64,000 nt of DNA, from assembly GCA_051984675.1 (NCBI GenBank), contig JBPYFK010000160.1, forward strand, positions 1-64,000, in the 5' to 3' direction. Shown here piece after piece: positions 46,455 through 54,601 of the stretch. The translations under genes and the position numbers were made by a program. The DNA is from JBPYFK01 sp051984675. GTDB taxonomy: Bacteria > Actinomycetota > Actinomycetes > Mycobacteriales > Pseudonocardiaceae. Position 1 is the stretch's first letter, and the number at the start of each line of letters is the position of its first letter. The notes under the pieces are model-generated. The model made no database searches, was not told where the DNA came from, and saw nothing but the letters and a program-made list of their open reading frames with translations.

Positions 46455-47623
46455 CGGACGGCCATCAGGTGATCGAGGGAGTGCGGGAGCTACTCCCGGT
46501 CCTGCGCGAACGTGCGCAGAAAGCCGAGGATGCCCGCAGGATCCCCGACGAATCGATCGCTGAACTGCAGGAAGTGGGATTCTTCCGGCTGCTGCAACCG
46601 GAGCGCTACGGCGGGTACGAGGCTGACCCGGTGACCTTCTACACCGCCGTCAAGCTCATCGCCAGCGCGTGCGGCTCGACCGGTTGGGTCGCGTCGATCA
46701 TCGGCGTCCACCCGTGGCACCTGGCCCTGTTCGACCAGCGGGCCCAGGACGAGGTCTGGGCCGAGGACCCCGACACGAGGGTTTCCTCGTCCTACGCCCC
46801 CATGGGCAAGGCCAGCATCACCGACGGTGGCTACCGCCTGACGGGGCGTTGGAGCTTCTCCTCCGGCTGCGACCACGCGACGTGGGTGTTCGTCGGCGGT
46901 CCCGTCATGAACGACGAAGGCAAGCCGGTCGACTTCTGCACCTACCTGCTCCCGCTCGGCGACTACCGCATCGACGACGTGTGGGACACCGTGGGGCTGC
47001 GGGGCAGCGGCAGCAACGACATTGTCGTGGAGGACGTGTTCGTGCCCCAGCACCGGGCATTGAGCTTCATGGACATGTCGAAGACGCAGTGTCCCGGACA
47101 TGAGGTGAACACGTCGCACTTGTACAAGCTGCCATGGGGCACGGTGCACCCCTCAACGATCACCGCGCCGATCATCGGCATGGCACAGGGTGCCTACGAC
47201 GCTCACGTGGAACATCAGGGCAAGCGCGTCCGCGCGGCCTACGCGGGCGAGAAGTCCAAGGAGGACCCGTTCGCGAAGGTACGGATCGCGGAGGCGGCCA
47301 GCGAGATCGACGCGGCCTGGCTGCAGTTGACGCACAATCTCACCGAGGAGTTGGAGCTGCTCAAGGCGGGCCAGGAGATCCCGATGTCCCTGCGGCTGCG
47401 GGCGCGACGCGACCAGGTACGCGGCACCAGCAGGGCGATCAGTGCGATCGACCGGCTGTTCGAGAACTCCGGTGGGCGGGCGCTGTGGTCCGGCACGCCG
47501 ATCCAGCGGTTCTGGCGTGATGCGCACGCCGGGCGGGTACACGCCGCCAACGATCCCGAACGGGCGTACACCATGTTCGGCACGGGCGAGTTCGGCCTGC
47601 CGGTCAAGGACTCGATGGTCTGA
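46451..47623 (+). CDS. hsaA: 3-HSA hydroxylase oxygenase HsaA
   Basis: This 390-residue flavin-dependent monooxygenase of the acyl-CoA dehydrogenase fold (HpaH/C2-type) contains RYGGYEADPVTFY, ASACGSTGWVASIIGVHPWHLALF and GRWSFSSGCDHATWVFVGG. It uses reduced flavin from HsaB to hydroxylate 3-HSA to the catechol 3,4-DHSA. GGGAG lies upstream of ATG 46451. It leads hsaA-hsaD-hsaC-hsaB, the same order as in M. tuberculosis. Confidence 0.96.
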   Translation: MTDGHQVIEGVRELLPVLRERAQKAEDARRIPDESIAELQEVGFFRLLQPERYGGYEADPVTFYTAVKLIASACGSTGWVASIIGVHPWHLALFDQRAQDEVWAEDPDTRVSSSYAPMGKASITDGGYRLTGRWSFSSGCDHATWVFVGGPVMNDEGKPVDFCTYLLPLGDYRIDDVWDTVGLRGSGSNDIVVEDVFVPQHRALSFMDMSKTQCPGHEVNTSHLYKLPWGTVHPSTITAPIIGMAQGAYDAHVEHQGKRVRAAYAGEKSKEDPFAKVRIAEAASEIDAAWLQLTHNLTEELELLKAGQEIPMSLRLRARRDQVRGTSRAISAIDRLFENSGGRALWSGTPIQRFWRDAHAGRVHAANDPERAYTMFGTGEFGLPVKDSMV

Positions 47624-47643
47624 GGGGAAGGGATTCGCCCGCT

Positions 47644-48516
47644 ATGTCAACCGACCCTCGAGTCGACTTCGAGTCGACCAGCCGGACGAAGCAGCTTCCC
47701 TCCGGGCTGCACCTGCACTACCACGAGACCGGGCCGGAAGACGCCCCGACGGTGGTGATGCTGCACGGCGGTGGTCCGGGCGCCTCGGCCTGGAGCAACT
47801 TCAGCCGGAACATCGGGGTTTTCGCTCAGGAATTCCGGGTGGTCGCCGTGGATCAGCCGGGATTCGGGCGCTCCGCCAAGCCCACCGAACACGGCCAGTA
47901 CTTCACGCACAGCGCCAGCGCGCTCAACGAGCTGTTCGACGCGTTGGCCATCGATCGCGCGCACCTGATCGGAAACTCGTTGGGTGGCGGAACCGCTGTG
48001 CGTTTCGCGCTCAACCACCCGGATCGTGCCGGTCGCCTGGTGCTGATGGGACCGGGTGGGCTGAGCCTGAACGTGTTCTCACCCGATCCCACCGAAGGGG
48101 TCAAGCGGCTGGGCATGTTCGGCGCTCCACCCGGGCCCAGTCGGGAAAAGCTCGCGGACTTCCTGCGTACCATGGTCTACGACCAGTCGCTTATCACGGA
48201 CGAGCTGATCGACCAGCGCTACGCTGCGGCGAGCACCCCGGAGTCGCTGGCGGCGATGAAAGCCATGGGGGCGTCGTTCGCGCACCCGGACACGTTCGAA
48301 GAAGGGCTGCTCTGGCGGGAGGCGTACCGGCTGCGGCAGCGCGTGCTGCTGATCTGGGGACGTGAGGACCGGGTCAACCCGCTGGACGGTGCACTCGCCG
48401 CGCTGAAGCTCATTCCCCGCGCGCAACTGCACGTCTTCGGTCGCTGCGGTCACTGGGCTCAGCTCGAACGCTTCGCCGAGTTCAACCGGATCACCCGGGA
48501 TTTCCTGCTGGATTGA
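47644..48516 (+). CDS. hsaD: Meta-cleavage product hydrolase HsaD
   Basis: This 290-residue alpha/beta hydrolase has the catalytic triad Ser112 (GNSLGGG), Asp242 (GREDRVNP) and His270 (CGHWAQLE). LHGGGPGASAWSNF forms the oxyanion region. It cleaves 4,9-DSHA, the ring-opened HsaC product, into the C/D-ring propionate and 2-hydroxyhexa-2,4-dienoate. It lies 20 nt after hsaA and 16 nt before hsaC. Confidence 0.96.
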   Translation: MSTDPRVDFESTSRTKQLPSGLHLHYHETGPEDAPTVVMLHGGGPGASAWSNFSRNIGVFAQEFRVVAVDQPGFGRSAKPTEHGQYFTHSASALNELFDALAIDRAHLIGNSLGGGTAVRFALNHPDRAGRLVLMGPGGLSLNVFSPDPTEGVKRLGMFGAPPGPSREKLADFLRTMVYDQSLITDELIDQRYAAASTPESLAAMKAMGASFAHPDTFEEGLLWREAYRLRQRVLLIWGREDRVNPLDGALAALKLIPRAQLHVFGRCGHWAQLERFAEFNRITRDFLLD

Positions 48517-48532
48517 GGGGAGCGTGGCCACG

Positions 48533-49438
48533 ATGGGTATTCGCTCGTTGGGTTACCTGCGGATCGAAGCCACCGACATGGACGCATGGCGCGAGTACGG
48601 GCTGAAAGTCCTTGGCATGGTGGAGGGCAAGGGAAGCGACCCGGACGCGCTGTATCTGCGGATGGACGAGTTCCCCTATCGACTAGTGGTCGTCCCCGGG
48701 GAGCGGGACCGGTTGGCCCAGGCTGGTTGGGAGGTCGCCAACGCGGGTGAGTTGGACGAAGTCCGGCAGCGCCTGGAGAAAGCCGGTGTCGCCTACAAGG
48801 AGGGAAGTGCCGACGATCTCGCCGAGCGGCGAGTCAATGGCCTGATCCAGTTCGAGGACCCTTCCGGCAACACCCTGGAGGTCTTTCACGGGATCGCTTT
48901 GCAGCATCGCCGGGTCGTCAGCCCGTACGGCCACCGGTTCGTCACCGGCGAGCAGGGACTTGGCCACGTCGTTCTGTCCACAACGGACGACGAGGCGGCA
49001 TTGCGGTTCTACCGGGACGTGCTCGGATTCCGGTTGCGCGACTCGATGCGGCTGGCACCCGAACTCGTCGGCCGCCCGAAGGACGGTCCGCCGGCCTGGC
49101 TGCGGTTCTTCGGGTGCAACCCGCGTCACCACAGCCTGGCGTTCCTGCCGATGCCGACACCGAGCGGGATCGTGCATCTGATGGTCGAGGTGGAAAGCAC
49201 CGACGACGTCGGCCTGACCCTGGACCGCGCACAGCGCCGGAAAGTCCCGATGTCCGCGACCCTCGGCCGGCACGTCAACGACCTGATGCTGTCGTTCTAC
49301 ATGCGCACGCCCGGCGGCTTCGACGTCGAGTTCGGGTGCGAGGGCAGGCAGGTCGACGACGCGGAGTGGATCGCCCGGGAGAGCACGGCCGTGAGCCTGT
49401 GGGGCCATGACTTCAGCGTCGGTGCGCGGGAGCAGTAG
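48533..49438 (+). CDS. hsaC: Extradiol dioxygenase HsaC
   Basis: This 301-residue two-domain type I extradiol dioxygenase has iron ligands His145 (GLGHVVLST), His215 (GIVHLMVE) and Glu266 (FDVEFGCEG); the numbering agrees with the mycobacterial enzyme and supports ATG 48533 over GTG 48524. It opens the catechol ring A of 3,4-DHSA. GAGGGG lies 12 nt upstream. Confidence 0.96.
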   Translation: MGIRSLGYLRIEATDMDAWREYGLKVLGMVEGKGSDPDALYLRMDEFPYRLVVVPGERDRLAQAGWEVANAGELDEVRQRLEKAGVAYKEGSADDLAERRVNGLIQFEDPSGNTLEVFHGIALQHRRVVSPYGHRFVTGEQGLGHVVLSTTDDEAALRFYRDVLGFRLRDSMRLAPELVGRPKDGPPAWLRFFGCNPRHHSLAFLPMPTPSGIVHLMVEVESTDDVGLTLDRAQRRKVPMSATLGRHVNDLMLSFYMRTPGGFDVEFGCEGRQVDDAEWIARESTAVSLWGHDFSVGAREQ

Positions 49439-49457
49439 AGAGAGGTGGTGCGGCGGT

Positions 49458-50144
49458 ATGTCGGGGCAGCACGGCGCAGCGGTTGAGCCCGCGCCGACCG
49501 GTCTGGATTCCAAGCGGTTCCGCCAGGTACTGGGAAGGTTCTGCACCGGGGTGGCGGTGGTCACCGCGATCAACCCGGACCCGACCGACGGTCGGCACGC
49601 CGGCGAACCAGTCGGCTTCGCGTGCCAGTCCTTCGCGGCGCTGTCCCTGGAGCCGCCGTTGGTGCTGTTCTGCCCAAGTCGGACCTCGCGCACCTGGCCG
49701 ATCATCGAGCGGGCCGGCAGCTTCTGCGTCAACGTCCTAGCGGACTCGCAGCGCGAGATCAGCACGGTCTTCGGTAAGAGCGGTGCGGAGAAGTTCGCCA
49801 ATCTGAACTGGAGCCCGGCGCCTTCCGGCGCGCCGAGGCTCGGTGGTGTGCTGGCCTGGATCGACTGCTCGGTGGACGACGTGCACGAAGCCGGCGACCA
49901 TTACGTCGTGATCGGCCGCGTCCATTCCCTCGGTGAACACGGCGACTTGGGGGAACACAGCGACTTGGGGGAACAGGGCGACTTGGGGGAACAGGGCGAC
50001 CTCGGGGAACACGGCGATGGAGGACCCCTGCTGTTCTACCGCGGCGCGTACGCCGAGATCAGCGCTGGATTGGGCTCCCCGCCGGTGGTGGACGACGCGC
50101 TCGATGCCTTCTTGACCTGGTCCCACTCCGACGATTGGGTATGA
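49458..50144 (+). CDS. hsaB: Flavin reductase HsaB with internal repeat insertion
   Basis: This 228-residue flavin reductase-like protein has FRQVLGRFCTGVAVVTA, GFACQSFAALSLEPPLVLFCP, RTWPIIERAGSFCVNVLA and DHYVVIGRVHSL. It supplies reduced flavin to HsaA. Mycobacterial HsaB is about 187 residues; most of the extra length is an LGEHGD-type repeat inserted between the VIGRVHSL strand and LLFYRGAYA, in a surface loop next to the flavin-binding core. ATG 49458 gives a family-like start. It ends the operon. Confidence 0.94.
   Translation: MSGQHGAAVEPAPTGLDSKRFRQVLGRFCTGVAVVTAINPDPTDGRHAGEPVGFACQSFAALSLEPPLVLFCPSRTSRTWPIIERAGSFCVNVLADSQREISTVFGKSGAEKFANLNWSPAPSGAPRLGGVLAWIDCSVDDVHEAGDHYVVIGRVHSLGEHGDLGEHSDLGEQGDLGEQGDLGEHGDGGPLLFYRGAYAEISAGLGSPPVVDDALDAFLTWSHSDDWV
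49929..50018 (+). repeat. In-frame 18-bp tandem repeat in hsaB
   Basis: Five consecutive 18-bp units (start positions 49929, 49947, 49965, 49983 and 50001) of the type TTGGGGGAACAGGGCGAC, two of them identical, encode LGEHGD, LGEHSD, LGEQGD, LGEQGD, LGEHGD. The insert is acidic and its unit keeps the frame. Confidence 0.92.
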
Positions 50145-50293
50145 GAGATGGCTCGTCGCGCTCGGCGCCGGCTGGTTGCGCTCGCCGAGTGGTTGTTGCC
50201 AGGTCGAGTGGTTGCTGCCAGAAGGCACGCGTGCCCTAACGAACCAACTCGGACTCGCCCCAGGCAGGCACGGTCATGTCGTCGACCACGCCC
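50145..50293. other. Non-coding gap with direct repeat and palindrome
   Basis: A 17-bp direct repeat CGAGTGGTTGYTGCCAG occurs at 50186-50202 and 50205-50221 (16 of 17 identical). The perfect palindrome GGCACGCGTGCC follows at 50224-50235. The gap lies between convergent hsaB and fadD3 and probably contains transcription-end signals. Confidence 0.5.
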
Positions 50294-51901
50294 TCATTCC
50301 CGCGCGAGCACGCGCTTGAGGATCTTGCCGCTCGGATTGCGCGGCAGGTCATCACGAAACTCCACATGCCGAGGCACCTTGTAGTTCGCGAGCCGTTCGC
50401 GGCAGAACGCGACAATGTCCTCTTCGGACAGAGCATGCCCTGACGTGGTGACGATGAAAGCCTTTCCGACTTCGCCGAGCCTGCCGTCGGGAACGCCGAG
50501 CACCGCGCATTCGGCCACGCCCTCCAGCCGGGCCAGGGCCTGCTCGACCTCGGCCGGGTACACGTTGAAGCCGCCGCAGATGTACATGTCCTTGAGCCGG
50601 TCGGTGATCGTGAGATAACCGCGCTCGTCGACCCGGCCCAGATCGCCCGTGTGCAGCCAGCCTTCGGAGTCCAGCGCGAACCTGGTCGCGGCAGGATCGT
50701 CGAGGTAACCGAGCATGGTGTTGCCACCACGCAAGAGCACTTCACCGACCTCGCCAGGCGGCAGGCTGCGACCATCGTTGTCCGCGATGCGGAGTTCGAA
50801 GCCGGCGGTAGGGCGCCCGCACGTGGTCGCCACCGTCGTCGGATCGTCGTCCGCCCGGCACATCGTGGCCACCACGGCCTCGGTCAGGCCGTAGGCGGTC
50901 AGGACAGTGGAGAACGTCAGCTCCCGCTGCATCTGCTCCACCAGGACAACGGGAACGGTCGCTGCTCCGGTCACCGCGAGCCGCAGGCTGGAAAGGTCGT
51001 GGTCGGCCCGGCGCGGATGATCCAGCATCGTGCGGTAGATCGTCGGGGGACCCGGCAGGACCGTGATCCGTTCCCGCTCGACGAGGTCCATGACCTGCTC
51101 GACGTCGAACGTCGCGAGCGGCACGAGGGTGGCGCCGCGCAGCAGGCACGCGAGAATTCCCGCTTTGTAGCCGAAACTGTGGAAGAACGGGTTGATCACC
51201 AGGTAACGGTCCGATCCGTCCAGCCGGCCGTGTTCGGCCCACGCCGCGGCTACGGCCAGCGACTGGCGGTGGGCGCTGAGAGCGCCCTTGCTCTGTCCTG
51301 TCGTGCCCGAGGTGAACAGGATGTCGCTGATGTCGTCAGGCCGGACGGCCGATGCCCGCGCGTCGACCTCGTCGCTGGGGCGCTGCTCGAGGTCAGGCCA
51401 GTCCAGCACACCCGCTTCGGGCGCGGCAGCGGCTGGTTCCACCGGCACCCGCAGCACGGTCCGCAGCCTGGGCGCGGCCGGCACCGGGCCGGCGGCGCCT
51501 GGCTCTTCGGGGCTGGCAGCCCGCAGCTCGTCCAGCCGGTCCCGGCCGAGGAAGCTTCCGGCCACAACGAGTGCGCGTGCGTCGCTACGTCGCAGCACGT
51601 CCAGCGTTTCGGGTGCGGTGAACCGGGTATTCACCGGAACGAGCGTCGCGCCGATGTGCAGGGCCGCGAGAGCGGCGATCACCCAGTGGTGGGTGTTGGG
51701 GGCGTTGATGGCGATCCGGTCGCCGGGGTGGAGTCCCTCGCTGAGGAAGACGTCGGCGAGTGCTCGCACGTGATCGTGCAGCTCGCCGTAGGTCAACCGC
51801 ATCCGCGAACCGGAGGAGTAGTCGACCAGCGCCTCGGACTCGCGGAAGCGATCGGCCGCGCGTGCGAGGGCGGCTGGGACGGTGTCGGGTTCGGGTGACA
51901 T
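50294..51901 (-). CDS. fadD3: HIP-CoA ligase FadD3-like
   Basis: This 535-residue adenylate-forming enzyme has ILFTSGTTGQSKGAL near residue 205, NPFFHSFGYKAGILACLLRGAT near 248, TAYGLTEAVVATMC, GWLHTGDLGRVDERG and RLKDMYICGGFNVYPAEVEQAL, and Lys in PSGKILKR. The FGYKAGI region and overall sequence resemble FadD3, which activates the C/D-ring propionate (HIP) left by HsaD. It starts 27 nt after the fadA5 stop with no room for a promoter, so it should be transcribed with fadA5. Confidence 0.88.
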   Translation of the reverse strand: MSPEPDTVPAALARAADRFRESEALVDYSSGSRMRLTYGELHDHVRALADVFLSEGLHPGDRIAINAPNTHHWVIAALAALHIGATLVPVNTRFTAPETLDVLRRSDARALVVAGSFLGRDRLDELRAASPEEPGAAGPVPAAPRLRTVLRVPVEPAAAAPEAGVLDWPDLEQRPSDEVDARASAVRPDDISDILFTSGTTGQSKGALSAHRQSLAVAAAWAEHGRLDGSDRYLVINPFFHSFGYKAGILACLLRGATLVPLATFDVEQVMDLVERERITVLPGPPTIYRTMLDHPRRADHDLSSLRLAVTGAATVPVVLVEQMQRELTFSTVLTAYGLTEAVVATMCRADDDPTTVATTCGRPTAGFELRIADNDGRSLPPGEVGEVLLRGGNTMLGYLDDPAATRFALDSEGWLHTGDLGRVDERGYLTITDRLKDMYICGGFNVYPAEVEQALARLEGVAECAVLGVPDGRLGEVGKAFIVTTSGHALSEEDIVAFCRERLANYKVPRHVEFRDDLPRNPSGKILKRVLARE

Positions 51902-51928
51902 GCCGGAACCTCCGCCAGAGGCGAGCGC

Positions 51929-53092
51929 TTACAGGCGCTCGATGATGGTCGCTGTGGATTGCGCCCCGCCGGCGCACATGCTGATCAGCGCGGTTGAGCC
52001 GTCGCGCCGTTCCAGTTCGTGCAACGCGCTGGTCAGCAGGCGCGCTCCGGTGCTGCCGACCGGGTGACCGAGGGCGATGGCACCGCCGTTGGCGTTGACC
52101 AGGTCCATGTCCGGTTCGTGGACGCTGGCCCACGACAGCACCACGGACGCGAAGGCTTCATTGATCTCGAACAGGTCAAGGTCGCCGATCTTCATGCCGC
52201 TGCGTTCCAGGACCTGCGCGGTCGACTGCACCGGGCCGTCGAGGTGGTAGTACGTCTCCGCACCGATCAGGCACTGCGAGACGATCCGCGCTCGGGGCCG
52301 TAACCCGAGTTCGGCGGCGTGGTCGGAGTCCATCAGCAGCAGCGCCGCCGCTCCATCGGAGATCTGTGACGACGTGCCGGCCGTGTGCAGCCCGCCATCG
52401 AGGACGGGCTTGAGCTTGCCGAGCGCATCGATGCTGGTTTCCCGCAGCCCTTGGTCCCGCTCAACCACGTGGGTCTGGGCGGTGGGCTGGCGCTCGTCGT
52501 CGAGCCCGGGTGCGGTCACCGGCACGATCTCGCGCTCGAACCGGCGCTCCTGCCAGGCCCGCTGGGCGCGGACCTGCGAGCGGAGCCCGAACTCGTCGAT
52601 GTCCGCCCTGCTCAGCCCGCGCCGGCCGGCGATCCGGTCCGCGGCCGCGTACTGGTTCGGCAGGTCGATGTCCCAGGAGTCTGGGCGTGGTAGGCCAACA
52701 TCGACGCCGAGGTTGCTGCGGAGCGGGACTCGACTCATCCCCTCGACCCCGCAGGCGATGCCGGCCTTGATCGCGCCTGCGGCGATGAGCCCGGCGATGA
52801 GGTGGGCGGACTGCTGCGCGGACGAGCACTGCGCGTCCACTGTCGTGCAGCCGACCCGTTGTGGCAGGCCAGCATGCAGCCAGGCCGTCCGGGTGACGTT
52901 GTTCGACTGCTCGCCGGCCTGCGTTACGCAGCCGCCGATGACCTGGTCGATGGTCTCCGGCGCCAGGCCGGAACGCTCGACGAGCCCACGCAGGGCGGCT
53001 CCCAGGATCTCGGCGGCGTGCAGGCCGGACAGCCAACCGTTGCGCTTGCCGATCGGTGTGCGCGCTGCTTCGACGATGACCGGACTGCCCAC
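51929..53092 (-). CDS. fadA5: Steroid side-chain thiolase FadA5
   Basis: This 387-residue thiolase has nucleophile Cys89 (VDAQCSSAQQ), His343 (ALGHPVG) and Cys373 (SMCAGGA). MGSPVIVEAARTPIGKRNGWLSGLHA, QVIGGCVTQAGEQSNN and HLDGPVQSTAQVL match FadA5 rather than FadA6. It cleaves the C24 3-oxoacyl steroid-CoA to the C22 CoA and acetyl-CoA. GTG 53092 has AGGAGG 9 nt upstream. The gene is divergent from cyp125, with a KstR-like site 41 bp before its start. Confidence 0.93.
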   Translation of the reverse strand: MGSPVIVEAARTPIGKRNGWLSGLHAAEILGAALRGLVERSGLAPETIDQVIGGCVTQAGEQSNNVTRTAWLHAGLPQRVGCTTVDAQCSSAQQSAHLIAGLIAAGAIKAGIACGVEGMSRVPLRSNLGVDVGLPRPDSWDIDLPNQYAAADRIAGRRGLSRADIDEFGLRSQVRAQRAWQERRFEREIVPVTAPGLDDERQPTAQTHVVERDQGLRETSIDALGKLKPVLDGGLHTAGTSSQISDGAAALLLMDSDHAAELGLRPRARIVSQCLIGAETYYHLDGPVQSTAQVLERSGMKIGDLDLFEINEAFASVVLSWASVHEPDMDLVNANGGAIALGHPVGSTGARLLTSALHELERRDGSTALISMCAGGAQSTATIIERL

Positions 53093-53132
53093 GTCCCCTG
53101 CCCTCCTTGCCGGTTGCCCTCGACGCAGAAAC

Positions 53133-53146
53133 TAGAACATGTTCAC
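53133..53146. promoter_or_regulatory. KstR-like box on the fadA5 side
   Basis: TAGAACATGTTCAC misses the KstR motif only at the last base. Read on the minus strand its end gives GTTCTAGTTT, so a TAGTTT -10 element overlaps the box, as at fadD19. Confidence 0.85.
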
Positions 53147-53219
53147 GATGTTCGGCAAGCGATCTGGGCTATCTTGGGAATAGCTCGGTTACAGGGGTTC
53201 ACTTGGGCGATGACATGTG

Positions 53220-53245
53220 GTTCTATTCACATAGAACGCGTTTCA
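53220..53245. promoter_or_regulatory. KstR box and overlapping dyad on the cyp125 side
   Basis: TAGAACGCGTTTCA (53232-53245) fits TnnAACnnGTTnnA exactly and lies 48 bp before GTG 53294. Overlapping it, GTTCTAT (53220-53226) and ATAGAAC (53231-53237) form a perfect 7-bp dyad with a 4-bp spacer, so two binding modes are possible at the cyp125 promoter. Confidence 0.8.
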
Positions 53246-53293
53246 CTTGGTGTCGTGTGACGTGTCGCGTACGCCAGAGTGCAGGAGGTAGCC

Positions 53294-54520
53294 GTGGGCG
53301 AACCGCGCATCCCGGAAGGCTTCGACTTCACCGATCCCGACCTGCTCGCCGAGCGCCTGCCGCTGGAGGAGTTCGCCGAACTCCGGCGCACCGCGCCGGT
53401 GTGGTGGAACCATCAACCGTGGCGGCGCGGGGGCTTCGACGACGAGGGGTACTGGGTGGTCAGCAAGCACGCTGACGTCAAGGAGGTCTCCCGGCGTTCG
53501 GACATCTACTCGAACTGGCAGAACACCGCCATCATCCAGTTCAACGAGGACATGACGCGGGAGCAGATCGAGCTGCAGCGACTCATGATGGTCAACATGG
53601 ACCCGCCGGAACACACCAAGCTGCGTGGCATCGTGTCTCGCGGGTTCACACCCCGCGCGATCAACAGTCTGCAGGAGGCGCTGGAAGCCCGCGCCGAGCG
53701 CATCGCCGTGGAGGCCGCCGCCCGCGGCAGTGGAAACTTCGTCACCGACGTCGCCTGCGAACTGCCGCTGCAGGCGATCGCCGAGCTGCTCGGTATCCCG
53801 CAGGAGGACCGGGGCCGCATCTTCGAGTGGTCGAACCAGATGATCAGCTACGACGACCCGGAGAACGACGTCGACCCCGAATCGGCGGCCACGGAGATCC
53901 TCGGGTACTTCATGAACATGGCCGAACAGCGACGCGGCTGCCCGATGGACGACATCGTCACCAAGCTCGTCCAGGCCGATGTGGACGGTCACGCGCTGTC
54001 GTCGGACGAGTTCGGGTTCTTCGTGCTGCTGCTGGCCGTGGCCGGCAACGAGACCACGCGGAACGCGATCACGCACGGTATGCGGGCGTTCCTGGAGAAC
54101 CCCGACCAGTGGGAGCTGTTCAAGGCCGAACGCCCGTCCACCGCGGCGGACGAGATCGTCCGGTGGGCCACCCCGGTCATCGTCTTCCAGCGGACCGCGC
54201 TGGAAGATGTGGAACTGGGCGGTGCGAGCATCAAAGCCGGTCAGCGGGTCGGGCTCTTCTACAGCTCGGCGAACTTCGACGAGGAAGTCTTCGACCACCC
54301 GGCGCGTTTCGACATCACGCGGGACCCGAACCCGCACCTTGGATTCGGTGGTACCGGCGCGCACTACTGCCTCGGCGCCAACCTGGCCCGCATGGAGATC
54401 GATCTGATCTTCAAGGCGATCGCCGATCACATGCCCAACATCAAGAAGGCTGGCGAGCCGCGGCGGCTGCGATCTGGATGGCTCAACGGCATCAAGGAAT
54501 TCCAGGTGCAGTACAGCTGA
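53294..54520 (+). CDS. cyp125: Cytochrome P450 CYP125, steroid C26/C27 hydroxylase
   Basis: This 408-residue P450 has the haem loop FGGTGAHYCLG with Cys359, the I-helix AGNETTR, an ExxR in the K-helix (DEIVRWA) and PVIVFQRTA. QFNEDMTREQIELQRLMMVNMDPPEHTKLR and the end LNGIKEFQVQYS are CYP125-like. It oxidises the terminal methyl of cholesterol or cholestenone to the acid that starts side-chain degradation. GTG 53294 follows AGGAGGT closely; GTG 53279 is further upstream and has none. A strong terminator follows the stop. Confidence 0.94.
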   Translation: MGEPRIPEGFDFTDPDLLAERLPLEEFAELRRTAPVWWNHQPWRRGGFDDEGYWVVSKHADVKEVSRRSDIYSNWQNTAIIQFNEDMTREQIELQRLMMVNMDPPEHTKLRGIVSRGFTPRAINSLQEALEARAERIAVEAAARGSGNFVTDVACELPLQAIAELLGIPQEDRGRIFEWSNQMISYDDPENDVDPESAATEILGYFMNMAEQRRGCPMDDIVTKLVQADVDGHALSSDEFGFFVLLLAVAGNETTRNAITHGMRAFLENPDQWELFKAERPSTAADEIVRWATPVIVFQRTALEDVELGGASIKAGQRVGLFYSSANFDEEVFDHPARFDITRDPNPHLGFGGTGAHYCLGANLARMEIDLIFKAIADHMPNIKKAGEPRRLRSGWLNGIKEFQVQYS

Positions 54521-54542
54521 AGAACCTCTGGTCGAGTCGGGG

Positions 54543-54575
54543 GCAGGGGGCAGAACATTCAGTTCTGCCCCCTGC
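54543..54575. terminator. Bidirectional terminator between cyp125 and lipase gene
   Basis: A perfect 14-bp stem GCAGGGGGCAGAAC (54543-54556) pairs with 54562-54575 around the 5-nt loop ATTCA. It lies between two convergent genes. Confidence 0.9.
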
Positions 54576-54601
54576 GGCCGCTGCTATTGATCTCGCATGA
54601 G

